Shown here in pieces: positions 26,491-34,264 of a stretch of DNA of 64,000 nucleotides (its first letter is position 1; each line of letters begins with the position of its first letter). Both the position numbers and the translations under genes were made by a program. The notes beneath the pieces were generated by a model that had not been told where the DNA came from, did no database searches, and was given only the letters and a program-made list of their open reading frames with translations. The stretch comes from Mangrovicoccus sp049603835 (GTDB lineage: Bacteria > Pseudomonadota > Alphaproteobacteria > Rhodobacterales > Rhodobacteraceae): assembly GCA_049603835.1 (NCBI GenBank), contig JBMYSZ010000011.1, forward strand, positions 41,382 through 105,381, read 5' to 3'.

Positions 26491-27078
26491 ATGTTGCGCA
26501 TGGGTTTTGGTCTTGCAATCGGGCTTATGGCATGGGCCCCGGCGAGTTTCGCCGAAATGGCCCGCTATACTATTGATCGCGATCATGCGGTCATCGCCTT
26601 TATGGTGGATCATTTGGGCTATGGCTCGGTCTTGGGGCGGTTCACTGATTTCGAAGGCAGTTTCGATTTCGACCCGGACACCCGCGAGCTGGGCCAAGTT
26701 TCGGTGACCATCGGCGCGGCCTCGGTGCAATCGGATCATGATGGCCGGGATAACCATGTGCGGGGGAAGGATTTCTTAGATGTGGGTAACCACCCGCATA
26801 TGAGCTTTACCGCGAATGGTGGCGAGCCCAGCAGTGAAACCACCGGTATGGTCACGGGCGAGCTGACGATTTTAGGGCAAAGCCATCCGCTGACCCTAGA
26901 GGTGACGCTGAACCAAATCGCCAATTATCCTTTTGCCCATCAAAAGGAAACGATCGGTGTTTCTGCCCGTGGCGTTGTGCAGCGCAGTGCTTATGGCATG
27001 GATTACGCGGTGGCGAATGGCTTTGTTGGCGATGAGGTTCAGCTGATTATCGAGTTCGAAGCCAACCGGGTAGATTAA
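26491..27078 (+). CDS. YceI-family periplasmic protein
   Basis: The 195-residue protein has a signal peptide (to about residue 21, cleavage after SFA) and a lipocalin-like YceI domain: Y-T-I-D-R-D-H-A-V-I-x-F-x-V-D-H-L-G-Y at the start, G-x-F-x-x-F-E-G-S-F-D-F-D, H-x-x-x-K-D-F-L-D near residue 90, and a late R-S-A-Y-G-M-D-Y-A. YceI domains bind isoprenoid lipids in known structures; the ligand here is unknown. AAAGGAAC lies about seven bases before the ATG. It follows opgH by 16 bp and could be co-transcribed. Confidence 0.9.
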   Translation: MLRMGFGLAIGLMAWAPASFAEMARYTIDRDHAVIAFMVDHLGYGSVLGRFTDFEGSFDFDPDTRELGQVSVTIGAASVQSDHDGRDNHVRGKDFLDVGNHPHMSFTANGGEPSSETTGMVTGELTILGQSHPLTLEVTLNQIANYPFAHQKETIGVSARGVVQRSAYGMDYAVANGFVGDEVQLIIEFEANRVD

Positions 27079-27117
27079 GTTTGCGGCTTGGGCTTTGGCC
27101 CGGGCCGCTTCAAAGGG

Positions 27118-28722
27118 TTAGCGCAGCTGCTCGGGCGCATAGCGGCGCAAAACCAGACCCTCGATCGCTTCGACCCCGCGATAGGCGAGGCTTGCGGTCA
27201 GGGTTGTGATCACAACCGCGCTCCATAACATTCCATAGCCCGAGGTGGAGGCAGACACCGCCATCAAAGTCCCCAGCCCGGTTCCCGTGGCCAGCCATTC
27301 CGCCACAGTGCCAGCAAGCATCGCGGCGGGCACCGCCATACGGGCCGAGGCGAAAAGCGCCGGCAGCATCGCTGGCAAATGAGCATAGATCAGTCTTTGC
27401 CGCCGCCCCGCCGCATAGCTGGCAAAGACATCCATCACCTGGCCCGGCGTCTGTCGCATTCCCTGTAAACAGGCCACAAAGCTGGGGAAAAAGATCATCA
27501 CCGCCACAATCGTGATCGTGCCCAAAGCGCCGCGCCCAAGCGCCAGCACAATCAGCGGCGCGGTGGTGACAATCGGCACAGAGCGCAGCGTCACCGCCAA
27601 AGGCATCGCCAGCAGCGCGGTTTTCGGCCAGACCATGACCAGCGCGGCCAGCCCGGCCCCAAGGCCAAGCCCCAAAACATAGCCGGGCAGCACATAGACC
27701 AATGTTTGGCCAAGCGCAGTCAGCAATATTTGGCGATGTGTGGCGGATTGAGGATCTGTGACCAGATAAGCCCAAACATCGCCGGGCCGTTTGGCGAAAT
27801 AGCGCGACAGCTCTAGGGTCTCTAAGCTCCAATGCCATATTAGCAGGATCAGGCTTGTGATCACAAAAGCCTCGGCCAGGCGCCAGGCCGGTTTGGCCAA
27901 GTGTTGGCTGGGTTGCGGTGCCGGGCTATTCAGCAAAAGCGCGGGGGTATCGGGATAAAGCACGCCGCGCAGCCGCCCCAGCCCGGCATAGACCAGGATC
28001 GACACCGCCGCCGCCAGCAGCGCCAAGGACCAAGTGGCGGGGATATCCAAGCTGCGCATGGCACGGATCGCTAGCACGCCCATGCCGCGCTCGGCCCCGG
28101 TGAATTCGCCGATCATCGCACCAAGGATCGCGGCGGGGGCCGAGATCTGCAGCCCGGCGATCAGATAGGGCATGGCCGCGCGCAGACGGATCAGCCAGAG
28201 TTCCGCCAGGCCTCCGTGACCATAGCTGCGCACCAGATCAAACCAAACGCTGGGCGCGGCGCGCAGCCCCACAAGAAAGGTGATGAAGGTCGTGTAATAG
28301 ACTGCCAGCGCCGCCAAAGTGATCTGCGGCCCCAGCCCTGGCCCATAAAAAACGCGCAGCAGCGGCCCAGTTGCCACCAGCGGCAAGCAGAACATCGCCA
28401 AAGCCAGCCCAGCAAGGATCCGCTCGGCGCGTGGGGCTAAAACGCAGATCATCGCCAAGGCCACAGCCGCGAGATTGCCCCAAAGAAACCCCCAAGCGGC
28501 TTCCCATAGGGTGATTGCAAGGGCTCGGCTCAGCAATCCCGAATGGCTGGCGCAATATTGGGCGACCTCCCATGGGCCGACCAGCACATAGGATCCGGCC
28601 AGCGAAACGGCCAAAACCTGCCAAAGACCCAGCCCAAGACCCACCCCCCAGACCCAATCGGGGATGGCCCGTCGCAGCAATCCGGGCGGCTGGATCAGTC
28701 CGGCGGCCAAAGCGCGTTTCAT
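27118..28722 (-). CDS. ABC importer permease with two fused permease domains
   Basis: The 534-residue protein contains two complete BPD-type permease domains in tandem. The first (about residues 20-265) has the EAA loop with G-E-F-T-G-A-E-R-G-M-G-V-L near residue 215; the second (about 290-530) has the equivalent loop L-A-T-G-T-G-L-G-T-L near residue 480. Each has about six membrane helices. Relatives such as SsuC, TauC and ThiX are normally single-domain and act as dimers, so here one chain should form the whole pore. Its start overlaps the ATPase stop (ATGA). Two TGTGATCACA words lie in it. Confidence 0.9.
   Translation of the reverse strand: MKRALAAGLIQPPGLLRRAIPDWVWGVGLGLGLWQVLAVSLAGSYVLVGPWEVAQYCASHSGLLSRALAITLWEAAWGFLWGNLAAVALAMICVLAPRAERILAGLALAMFCLPLVATGPLLRVFYGPGLGPQITLAALAVYYTTFITFLVGLRAAPSVWFDLVRSYGHGGLAELWLIRLRAAMPYLIAGLQISAPAAILGAMIGEFTGAERGMGVLAIRAMRSLDIPATWSLALLAAAVSILVYAGLGRLRGVLYPDTPALLLNSPAPQPSQHLAKPAWRLAEAFVITSLILLIWHWSLETLELSRYFAKRPGDVWAYLVTDPQSATHRQILLTALGQTLVYVLPGYVLGLGLGAGLAALVMVWPKTALLAMPLAVTLRSVPIVTTAPLIVLALGRGALGTITIVAVMIFFPSFVACLQGMRQTPGQVMDVFASYAAGRRQRLIYAHLPAMLPALFASARMAVPAAMLAGTVAEWLATGTGLGTLMAVSASTSGYGMLWSAVVITTLTASLAYRGVEAIEGLVLRRYAPEQLR
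27205..27214. repeat. TGTGATCACA word
   Basis: Copy 4, near the 3' end of the fused permease gene (AVVITTL); full TTGTGATCACAA. Confidence 0.9.
27856..27865. repeat. TGTGATCACA word
   Basis: Copy 5, in the linker between the two permease domains (AFVITSL); full TTGTGATCACAA. Confidence 0.9.
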
Positions 28723-29468
28723 TCCGCCGCCTGAGCCATAAGTTGTGCCGAGACATCCGCCACCAATTCGGCAAAAGCCGCGCTACCTTGGGGCTGGCCA
28801 TGCAGCCGCACCGGCAGATCAGCGACAATCCGGGCGGGCCGGGCGGAAAAGACCAAAACCCGGTCGGCCAACAGCACCGCTTCTTGGATCGAATGAGTGA
28901 CCAGCACCACCGTAGAGCCCGCTTCGCGCCAGACAGGCGGCAAATCTCGGTTTAGCCGGGCGCGGGTCAGCTCATCCACCGCGCCAAAAGGTTCGTCCAG
29001 CAGCAGCAGCGCGGGATGCGTGACTAGGGCCCGTGCAATCGCCGCCCGCTGGCGCATCCCGCCCGAAAGCTGAGCCGGGCGGTAGGTTTCATAGCCCGCC
29101 AGACCAACCCGCGCGATCATGTCTTTTGCGGCTTTTGGGTCTGGTTTTTGCCTGGCCAAGCGCTGCGCAAGGGTGACATTGCCCATGACGCTACGCCAAG
29201 GCAGCAGGGAGGCATCCTGAAACGCCATGGCTAGGCCGCCCACGCGCCGGACTTGATCCGGCGCCTCTCCGGCGATTTCCACAATGCCGTCGCTTGGGGT
29301 TTCTAGCCCCGCAATCAACCGCAGCAAGGTAGACTTGCCGCAACCAGATGGCCCCACAAGCGCAGTTGTTGTCCCCGCCTCTAGATCCAAAGTCAGCGGC
29401 GACAGCGTGGGTCGGCCGTCAAATGTCTTGGTCAGACCCGTGCAAGAAATCCCAGGCGCCTGCATCAT
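28719..29468 (-). CDS. ABC importer ATP-binding protein
   Basis: The 249-residue ATPase shows Walker A GPSGCGKSTLL near residue 38, the Q-loop with MAFQDASLLPW near 81, the ABC signature QLSGGMRQRAAIARAL near 132, Walker B LLLLDEPFGAVD near 156, and the H-loop VTHSIQEA near 189. It is of the NitT/TauT (SsuB, ThiZ) type, which fits the neighbouring NMT1-type binding protein. It lies six bases after the binding-protein gene and overlaps the permease by four bases, so the three genes form one operon. Confidence 0.94.
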   Translation of the reverse strand: MMQAPGISCTGLTKTFDGRPTLSPLTLDLEAGTTTALVGPSGCGKSTLLRLIAGLETPSDGIVEIAGEAPDQVRRVGGLAMAFQDASLLPWRSVMGNVTLAQRLARQKPDPKAAKDMIARVGLAGYETYRPAQLSGGMRQRAAIARALVTHPALLLLDEPFGAVDELTRARLNRDLPPVWREAGSTVVLVTHSIQEAVLLADRVLVFSARPARIVADLPVRLHGQPQGSAAFAELVADVSAQLMAQAAE

Positions 29469-29474
29469 GCGCGC

Positions 29475-30464
29475 TTAACTATAGACCTCTTCCAGCACCG
29501 AGCGATCCCACAAATCCGACGTCACTTTGCGCCCCAAAAGCCCCAAAGTTTCCACATTCGCGGCGATGGTATCCTCAGTGAACCAGCCAAAACCATGCGC
29601 TTGGGTCAAGTCCGAGAACATCAGCGGCACTTGCCGCTCGGCCTGCAATTTCTGGATCTCGATCTCTAGCCCCGCATCCGGGAACATCTCTACCGTCAGT
29701 TCGGCGGCGGCATTGGTATCCGCATGGTAGTCGGTCCAGCCACGGGTTTCGCCCTTCAGCAGCGCCACCAATTCCGCGCGGCGATTGGCTAGGCTGTCTT
29801 CGGTCGCAATATAAGTCTGGCTATGCACCGAATAGCCGTAATCGGCCATCAGCATGGTAACAGAGTCGATCCCGCGCACCGCCATGGCCACCGGCAGATC
29901 CGTCGCCCAGCAGAGCAGCGCATCAACCTGGCCATTCACCAAAGGCGCAGCGTCATATTGGGTCGGGATCACTTCAATACCGTCAATATCGACGCCATTA
30001 ATATCGCAAAGCGCTTTGAGCACCGGCATATTGGCCAAGGCCATGCCCAGCTTTTTGCCCACCAGATCCGCCGGTTCATGCACCGGATTGCCGGGCAGAG
30101 AGGCGATGGTGAATGGATTTTTCTGCATGGCGACGGCCAGGATTTTGAAGGGCGCGCCTTCGGCCACGGCGGCGGCAGTGTAATCAGCGGCGGAAATCCC
30201 CATCAGCGCTTGGCCGGTGACCACTGGCGGCTCTACCGGTGCATTAGGCCCACCTGGCGCTAAGGCGACGTCCAGACCTTCATCGCTCCAATAGCCTTTT
30301 TGCTGCGCGATATAGCTGCCGCCGAATTGCACCGAATGCAGCCAGCTTAGCTGGAACCCGACCGATGTGGCGGCAAATCCGGGGCGGAAACCCAATGCGG
30401 CGGCGCCAAATACGGCGGAACTTGCGCCCAAAAGGCGACGGCGGGTCAGGGAAGCTGTGAACAT
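29475..30464 (-). CDS. ABC importer substrate-binding protein, NMT1/SsuA type
   Basis: The 329-residue protein has a twin-arginine type signal (LTRRRLLGASSAVFGAAAL). The mature part matches the NMT1/THI5-like fold: FQLSWLHSVQFGGSYIAQQKGYW near residue 35, then GLDVALAPGG. Relatives bind sulfonates, pyrimidine thiamine precursors, riboflavin or related amines; the W-x-x-x-x-Q-F-x-G pattern leans to the ThiY/RibY side, but no TPP riboswitch core is present upstream, so the ligand is open. AGGAG lies six bases before the ATG at 30464, which decides the start. It is the first gene of the transporter operon. Confidence 0.88.
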   Translation of the reverse strand: MFTASLTRRRLLGASSAVFGAAALGFRPGFAATSVGFQLSWLHSVQFGGSYIAQQKGYWSDEGLDVALAPGGPNAPVEPPVVTGQALMGISAADYTAAAVAEGAPFKILAVAMQKNPFTIASLPGNPVHEPADLVGKKLGMALANMPVLKALCDINGVDIDGIEVIPTQYDAAPLVNGQVDALLCWATDLPVAMAVRGIDSVTMLMADYGYSVHSQTYIATEDSLANRRAELVALLKGETRGWTDYHADTNAAAELTVEMFPDAGLEIEIQKLQAERQVPLMFSDLTQAHGFGWFTEDTIAANVETLGLLGRKVTSDLWDRSVLEEVYS

Positions 30465-30732
30465 GACATCTCCTGTCAAATATCTTTGCGGCCTGCCTCT
30501 GCGCAGCACCATGTGGCCAAGGATAGGCCCGAGCTCTGCCTAGACAAACCGGCAAAAGCGCACGGCTGCAAGCTTCACGAGCAATTGGCTCGGTTGTGAA
30601 TAGATGTGAGCCGATCCAGCGCCGGATAGGCTGAAAATTTGGTCGCTTTGCCAGTCTAGGGCTTTGCTTTCGCGGGGGATCACCCCAGATTTAGACTGGG
30701 CCAAATCTAGGCCAAATCGCAGGAGCCCAAAG

Positions 30733-31197
30733 ATGACCAAAACACCGCCCAGCTGGAGCAAATCCGTAGCCGATCTGTCGCAACTTAGTCCCGAGCAGTT
30801 TCGCGTGACCCAAGAGGATGGGACGGAGCGGCCCTTCGCCAATGAATATTGGGATAATAAGGCAGCGGGCATCTATGTGGATGTGGTGTCCGGGGAGCCG
30901 CTTTTTGCCTCGGTGCATAAATTCGATAGTGGCAGCGGCTGGCCCAGCTTTACCCAACCGATCGAGCCCGAGCGGATAGTCGAGCATCGCGATGTGAGCC
31001 ATGGGATGGTGCGTACGGAAACGCGGTCGGCCCTGGCGGATTGCCATTTGGGCCATGTCTTTCCCGATGGGCCGCGCGATCAAGGCGGGATGCGGTATTG
31101 CATCAATTCAGCCTCTTTGCGCTTTGTGCCTCGCGACGAGATGGAGGCGCAGGGCTATGGCGAATATCTTTATCTGTTCGAAGGGGCCAGCGCCTGA
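30733..31197 (+). CDS. msrB: Peptide-methionine (R)-S-oxide reductase
   Basis: MsrB reduces the R form of methionine sulfoxide in proteins. The 154-residue enzyme has FDSGSGWPSFTQP near residue 64, DCHLGHVFPDGP near 99 and the catalytic Cys in GGMRYCINSASLRF near 117. In the zinc-binding form the segment before P-L-F reads C-x-x-C-G; here it is DVVSGEPLF, so this appears to be a zinc-free member. The Cys in ADCHLGH is a candidate resolving residue (inference). Its 3' end overlaps the convergent ydcF-like gene by 28 bp. Confidence 0.94.
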   Translation: MTKTPPSWSKSVADLSQLSPEQFRVTQEDGTERPFANEYWDNKAAGIYVDVVSGEPLFASVHKFDSGSGWPSFTQPIEPERIVEHRDVSHGMVRTETRSALADCHLGHVFPDGPRDQGGMRYCINSASLRFVPRDEMEAQGYGEYLYLFEGASA

Positions 31198-31676
31198 GCC
31201 TTTAGCCGTGCGCCATAGGCTCGACGGGCCAGCGCCTCGCGCAGAACGGCTTTGATCCAGCCAAGCGGTCGGCCTCGCGGCCAAGGCACGGCTGCGCCAG
31301 AGCAGGGTAATCCCTTGGCACGAAACACCATCAGCGCCCGGCGCATATGGTAGCCATCCGTGACAAGAACGGCTTGGCTAGCACCTAGGCGCTGGGCAAG
31401 AGGAACGGCGAATTCGGCATTTTCCCAGGTGGATCTGGATCGCGCCTCTAGGTAGATTTTACTTTGCGGCACTCCAAGCGCGACAAGCTCGCGCTGCATG
31501 ACCTCTGCCTCGCTGGCCTGGCACGCAGTATTGAACCCACCACTTGTGATCACAAAACCGCATCCGCCCTGGCGCCATATCTTTGCAGCCTGACGAATGC
31601 GCCGGGCCAGGGCTGGGCTGGGCTCGCCATTGGGGTCGACAGAGGCCCCCAAAAGGATAAGTGCGGTTGCGGTCAT
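31170..31676 (-). CDS. YdcF-like DUF218 protein
   Basis: The 168-residue protein fits the DUF218/ElyC/YdcF family: ALILLGA at the start, R-I-R-Q-A-A-K-I-W next, FVITSGG near residue 41, E-A-x-V-M-x-x-x-L-V-x-L-G-V-P, L-E-x-R-S-R-S-T-W-E-N-A near 82, and L-V-T-D-x-Y-H-M-R-R-A near 104. No membrane anchor is seen in this short form. Related proteins act in envelope carbohydrate or lipid-carrier metabolism; function here is unknown. Its ATG overlaps the stop of the HupE-like gene. A TGTGATCACA word encodes part of FVITSGG. Confidence 0.86.
   Translation of the reverse strand: MTATALILLGASVDPNGEPSPALARRIRQAAKIWRQGGCGFVITSGGFNTACQASEAEVMQRELVALGVPQSKIYLEARSRSTWENAEFAVPLAQRLGASQAVLVTDGYHMRRALMVFRAKGLPCSGAAVPWPRGRPLGWIKAVLREALARRAYGARLKAQALAPSNR
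31545..31554. repeat. TGTGATCACA word
   Basis: Copy 6, in the conserved FVITSGG of the ydcF-like gene; full TTGTGATCACAA. Confidence 0.9.
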
Positions 31677-32923
31677 AGATATTCCCAAAGCGCCGCGCCG
31701 CGTTCCACCGTCCAAGCGGCTGAGATGATGCCGATCCCGATCAAAACTCCGATCCGCGCTCGCCATTCAAGACGGGGAATATAGCGCTGGAGCAGTGCAA
31801 AAAGCGTTGTGATCACAAATACGATGGCGATTTGGCCTAGCTCAATTCCCAGATTGAACCCCGCCAAAGAGGCCAGTAAAAAGGGGCTTTGCGGGCCGAG
31901 CGCGTCGGATATGAAACTGGCAAATCCAAACCCATGGATCAACCCGACCAAAGCGGCCAGGCCCGTCTCAACCCCGCCACGGGTCTTTTTGCTGCGCAGT
32001 AGCGCGGCGGCGGCGGCCAGAAAAACCGTCACCGCAATCAGCGTCTCGATGCTCGGAATGAACCAGATGGCGCGAGGGGTATAGCCTAGCACGCCCGCTG
32101 CGAGGGTGACGGAATGGCCCAGGGTAAAGGCTGTGACGAGCCAAAGTAAGCGACTGCTCCATCCCACTGCGAGAGCGAAACAGGTGATCAGTAGGATATG
32201 GTCGATCCCGGTCAGAATGTGATCCAAGCCGCGGGCGCCGAAATCGGCCAGCCCCCACCAGCCATTGGGCCAGATGGTCACCGGCTGGGTTAGCTGGCCT
32301 TCGACAGCGCGGAGGCTGGGGGTATCACTCCGCGCATCTATAATATGCTGATCTACCGCCACATTTTGCGGCAAATCGATTTGCGGCAGACCAGACTGTA
32401 AGGTCAGTGGGCCGAGGGGGACGGGAATTTCCAGCTCATATTCGATCACGGCCTCCGCGAAAACCGGGGTCAAATCGGTGCTGGGTTCGTCCAAAGCCGC
32501 TCGGGCGCTCGCCGCATCGGTGAAGGCACCGCGCGGGTCACCGGGAGAGATGCGAAACCGTATGAGCCGCGCGGGGAGAGGCTCGCCCTGCGCCTCGAAC
32601 CGTATGGCATTTTCCAAGATATCCGCGAAGTCCGCTGGATTATCACGGATCCTGGTCGTCAATAGCCGGTAGCGCAACGCCTCTGGCGCGGGCTCAAACA
32701 GCAGATAGGGCGAGGCCAGCGGCACCATTTCCGTGGCGCTATGATAGAGCTCGGCAGCAAAGGCCAAAGGCGCCGGTGTCCGCACAAAGACCCGAAGGCT
32801 TTCAGGTCCGCTGGCCTCCACAGGATTTGTGATCACAATAGATCTGATCTTGGTCCCTGGACTGAAATGGGCCGAGGCCAGGGCCGGCCAAAGACAAAGG
32901 AGAACACAAAACAGAACGCGCAT
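31673..32923 (-). CDS. HupE/UreJ-family membrane protein with periplasmic N-domain
   Basis: The 416-residue protein has a signal peptide (RVLFCVLLCLWPALASA), a periplasmic domain of about 200 residues rich in strands, and a C-terminal membrane domain from about residue 230. The membrane domain carries His/Asp motifs of the HupE/UreJ group: G-L-D-H-I-L-T-G-I-D-H-I, T-L-G-H-S-V-T-L and G-L-I-H-G-F-G-F-A, then F-N-L-G-I-E-L-G-Q. Some members move nickel or cobalt; the ion, if any, is not known here. Two TGTGATCACA words lie within it. It is coupled to the ydcF-like gene and diverges from the unknown gene at 33179. Confidence 0.85.
   Translation of the reverse strand: MRVLFCVLLCLWPALASAHFSPGTKIRSIVITNPVEASGPESLRVFVRTPAPLAFAAELYHSATEMVPLASPYLLFEPAPEALRYRLLTTRIRDNPADFADILENAIRFEAQGEPLPARLIRFRISPGDPRGAFTDAASARAALDEPSTDLTPVFAEAVIEYELEIPVPLGPLTLQSGLPQIDLPQNVAVDQHIIDARSDTPSLRAVEGQLTQPVTIWPNGWWGLADFGARGLDHILTGIDHILLITCFALAVGWSSRLLWLVTAFTLGHSVTLAAGVLGYTPRAIWFIPSIETLIAVTVFLAAAAALLRSKKTRGGVETGLAALVGLIHGFGFASFISDALGPQSPFLLASLAGFNLGIELGQIAIVFVITTLFALLQRYIPRLEWRARIGVLIGIGIISAAWTVERGAALWEYL
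31808..31817. repeat. TGTGATCACA word
   Basis: Copy 7, in a membrane helix of the HupE-like gene (VFVITTL); full TTGTGATCACAA. Confidence 0.9.
32828..32837. repeat. TGTGATCACA word
   Basis: Copy 8, in the periplasmic domain of the HupE-like gene (SIVITNP); full TTGTGATCACAA. Confidence 0.9.
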
Positions 32924-33178
32924 GACAGCCCCGCAATCTAATGGACGGGCGATGGACCCGATTTGCGGCAAGTCTTTCATATGCAAGCGGCAATTCGCTA
33001 GGGCAAAAAAGCTCTGGCCCCTAAACAGGGTACCAGATCGACGAATTTTGAAAAATGTCGAAAATCTGCTATGAAGGCTGCATGATACTCGGTTTTGAAG
33101 TGCTTTCTTAACGCATTCTTGACTATTGGATTTGTTAACCTTGATATAGTGTAACGCAGGATTTTTAGGAGTTTGCCG
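32924..33178. other. Divergent intergenic region, HupE-like gene and CPVC protein gene
   Basis: These 255 bp hold no gene. The last 70 bp are A/T-rich. TTGACT at 33119 with TGATAT 17 bases later (33142) is a weak plus-strand promoter candidate, and AGGAG at 33168 serves the gene at 33179. Two HpaI-like GTTAAC words and TGATACTCGG are present, but no clear operator. Confidence 0.35.
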
Positions 33179-34264
33179 GTGCAGTTGCGTAGCGCACAGA
33201 TCCTTTTCGCGACGAGTTTTGCCTTGGTGACTGGCCTGGCGGGGGCGGCTTGGGCTTGCCCGGTTTGCACGCTGAAGCCGGATTTATCCCTGGCTGACAA
33301 GGTGTTGATCAATCCACTGACCGGTGTAACCGATGGCGGGGCAAAGGATCTGCTCGCTATGGATATGATCAATGGGCTTGCGGCGGATCTGGCGATGGTG
33401 CCGGGGATCGCGCCGGAGCTTTTGCAGGATTATGACCAAGCGCCGGTTGTGATCACATATGGCGAAGACCGGGACAGTGTCAGCGATGACCCTTATGCGC
33501 CGCCAATAATGGCCTGGGAGCCGCTGATGCCAGCGACGCCGCGGCGGGTGGCGGTGCTGCGCGAAATCGTGGCGAGCGGCCGGGATTGGACTTGGGGCGC
33601 GGATCCCGAAGATGCGTTTCGGTTCGAATTTTTCGCCGCGCTGCATGCGGATCCCGATCCGGTTTTGCGCGATATGGCCTGGGGCGAGCTTCAGCGTGGC
33701 GCATATCACCTGATCCGAACCGTGACGCCGGGACTTAGCCAAGAAGAGCTGCGCGCGGTGTTGGATGATCCGGCGCGGCCAGAATTCCATGCTTTGGCGA
33801 TTTTGCTTTTGGGGCTCGCGGCTGAACCCGAGGGCTGGTTGGCCGAGCAAGCGCAACGGCAAATTTCCAAGGCTGATCCGGAAAATCTGGGGGCTTGGAT
33901 CGCGGCGCTGTCTGAGGCGGATGGCGAGAGCGCAATTGCCGCGGTGGAGGCCAGGATCCTAAGCGGTGGCGGCGATCTGCCCTTGGAAACTCGGACGGCT
34001 GCGATTGTGGCGCTGTCGATGATTGGCGATGCCCGCCCCGAGCTGCGTGGAGTATTGGCGCAGAAACTGGCGAATTTCGCCCGATCAACCCCGGAATTTG
34101 GCGCTGACGTGGCTTATGCGCTTTACCTTTGGGATGATTGGCGTCTGGCGAAAGAGGCACAGGCCTGGATCGATGATGAAATCGTTACCGATCATGCGCA
34201 GATCTATATGCTGCAGATCTATGCGGATACGGCCTTTCATCAGATGAGCGGGCAGGGCGGCTAG
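33179..34264 (+). CDS. Secreted protein with CPVC motif, family unknown
   Basis: I do not recognise this 361-residue protein. It has a signal peptide (hydrophobic to about residue 19) whose end runs into A-W-A-C-P-V-C, placing a CxxC pair at the mature N-terminus. The rest is acidic and helical, with repeated Leu/Ala helices spaced 30-40 residues (about 120-330), suggesting a HEAT or TPR-like solenoid. The CPVC pair could bind a metal, haem or disulfide partner, or be cleaved as a lipoprotein. The GTG is chosen since AGGAG is seven bases upstream. It diverges from the HupE-like gene and overlaps the convergent soxT-like gene by four bases. VVITYG is encoded by TGTGATCACA. Confidence 0.75.
   Translation: MQLRSAQILFATSFALVTGLAGAAWACPVCTLKPDLSLADKVLINPLTGVTDGGAKDLLAMDMINGLAADLAMVPGIAPELLQDYDQAPVVITYGEDRDSVSDDPYAPPIMAWEPLMPATPRRVAVLREIVASGRDWTWGADPEDAFRFEFFAALHADPDPVLRDMAWGELQRGAYHLIRTVTPGLSQEELRAVLDDPARPEFHALAILLLGLAAEPEGWLAEQAQRQISKADPENLGAWIAALSEADGESAIAAVEARILSGGGDLPLETRTAAIVALSMIGDARPELRGVLAQKLANFARSTPEFGADVAYALYLWDDWRLAKEAQAWIDDEIVTDHAQIYMLQIYADTAFHQMSGQGG
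33448..33457. repeat. TGTGATCACA word
   Basis: Copy 9, in the CPVC protein gene (VVITYG). Confidence 0.9.

Noticed and set aside
30465..30732. A thiamine (TPP) riboswitch before the ABC importer
   Set aside because: Neither the CTGAGA nor the ACCTGATCTGG-like core occurs on the relevant strand.
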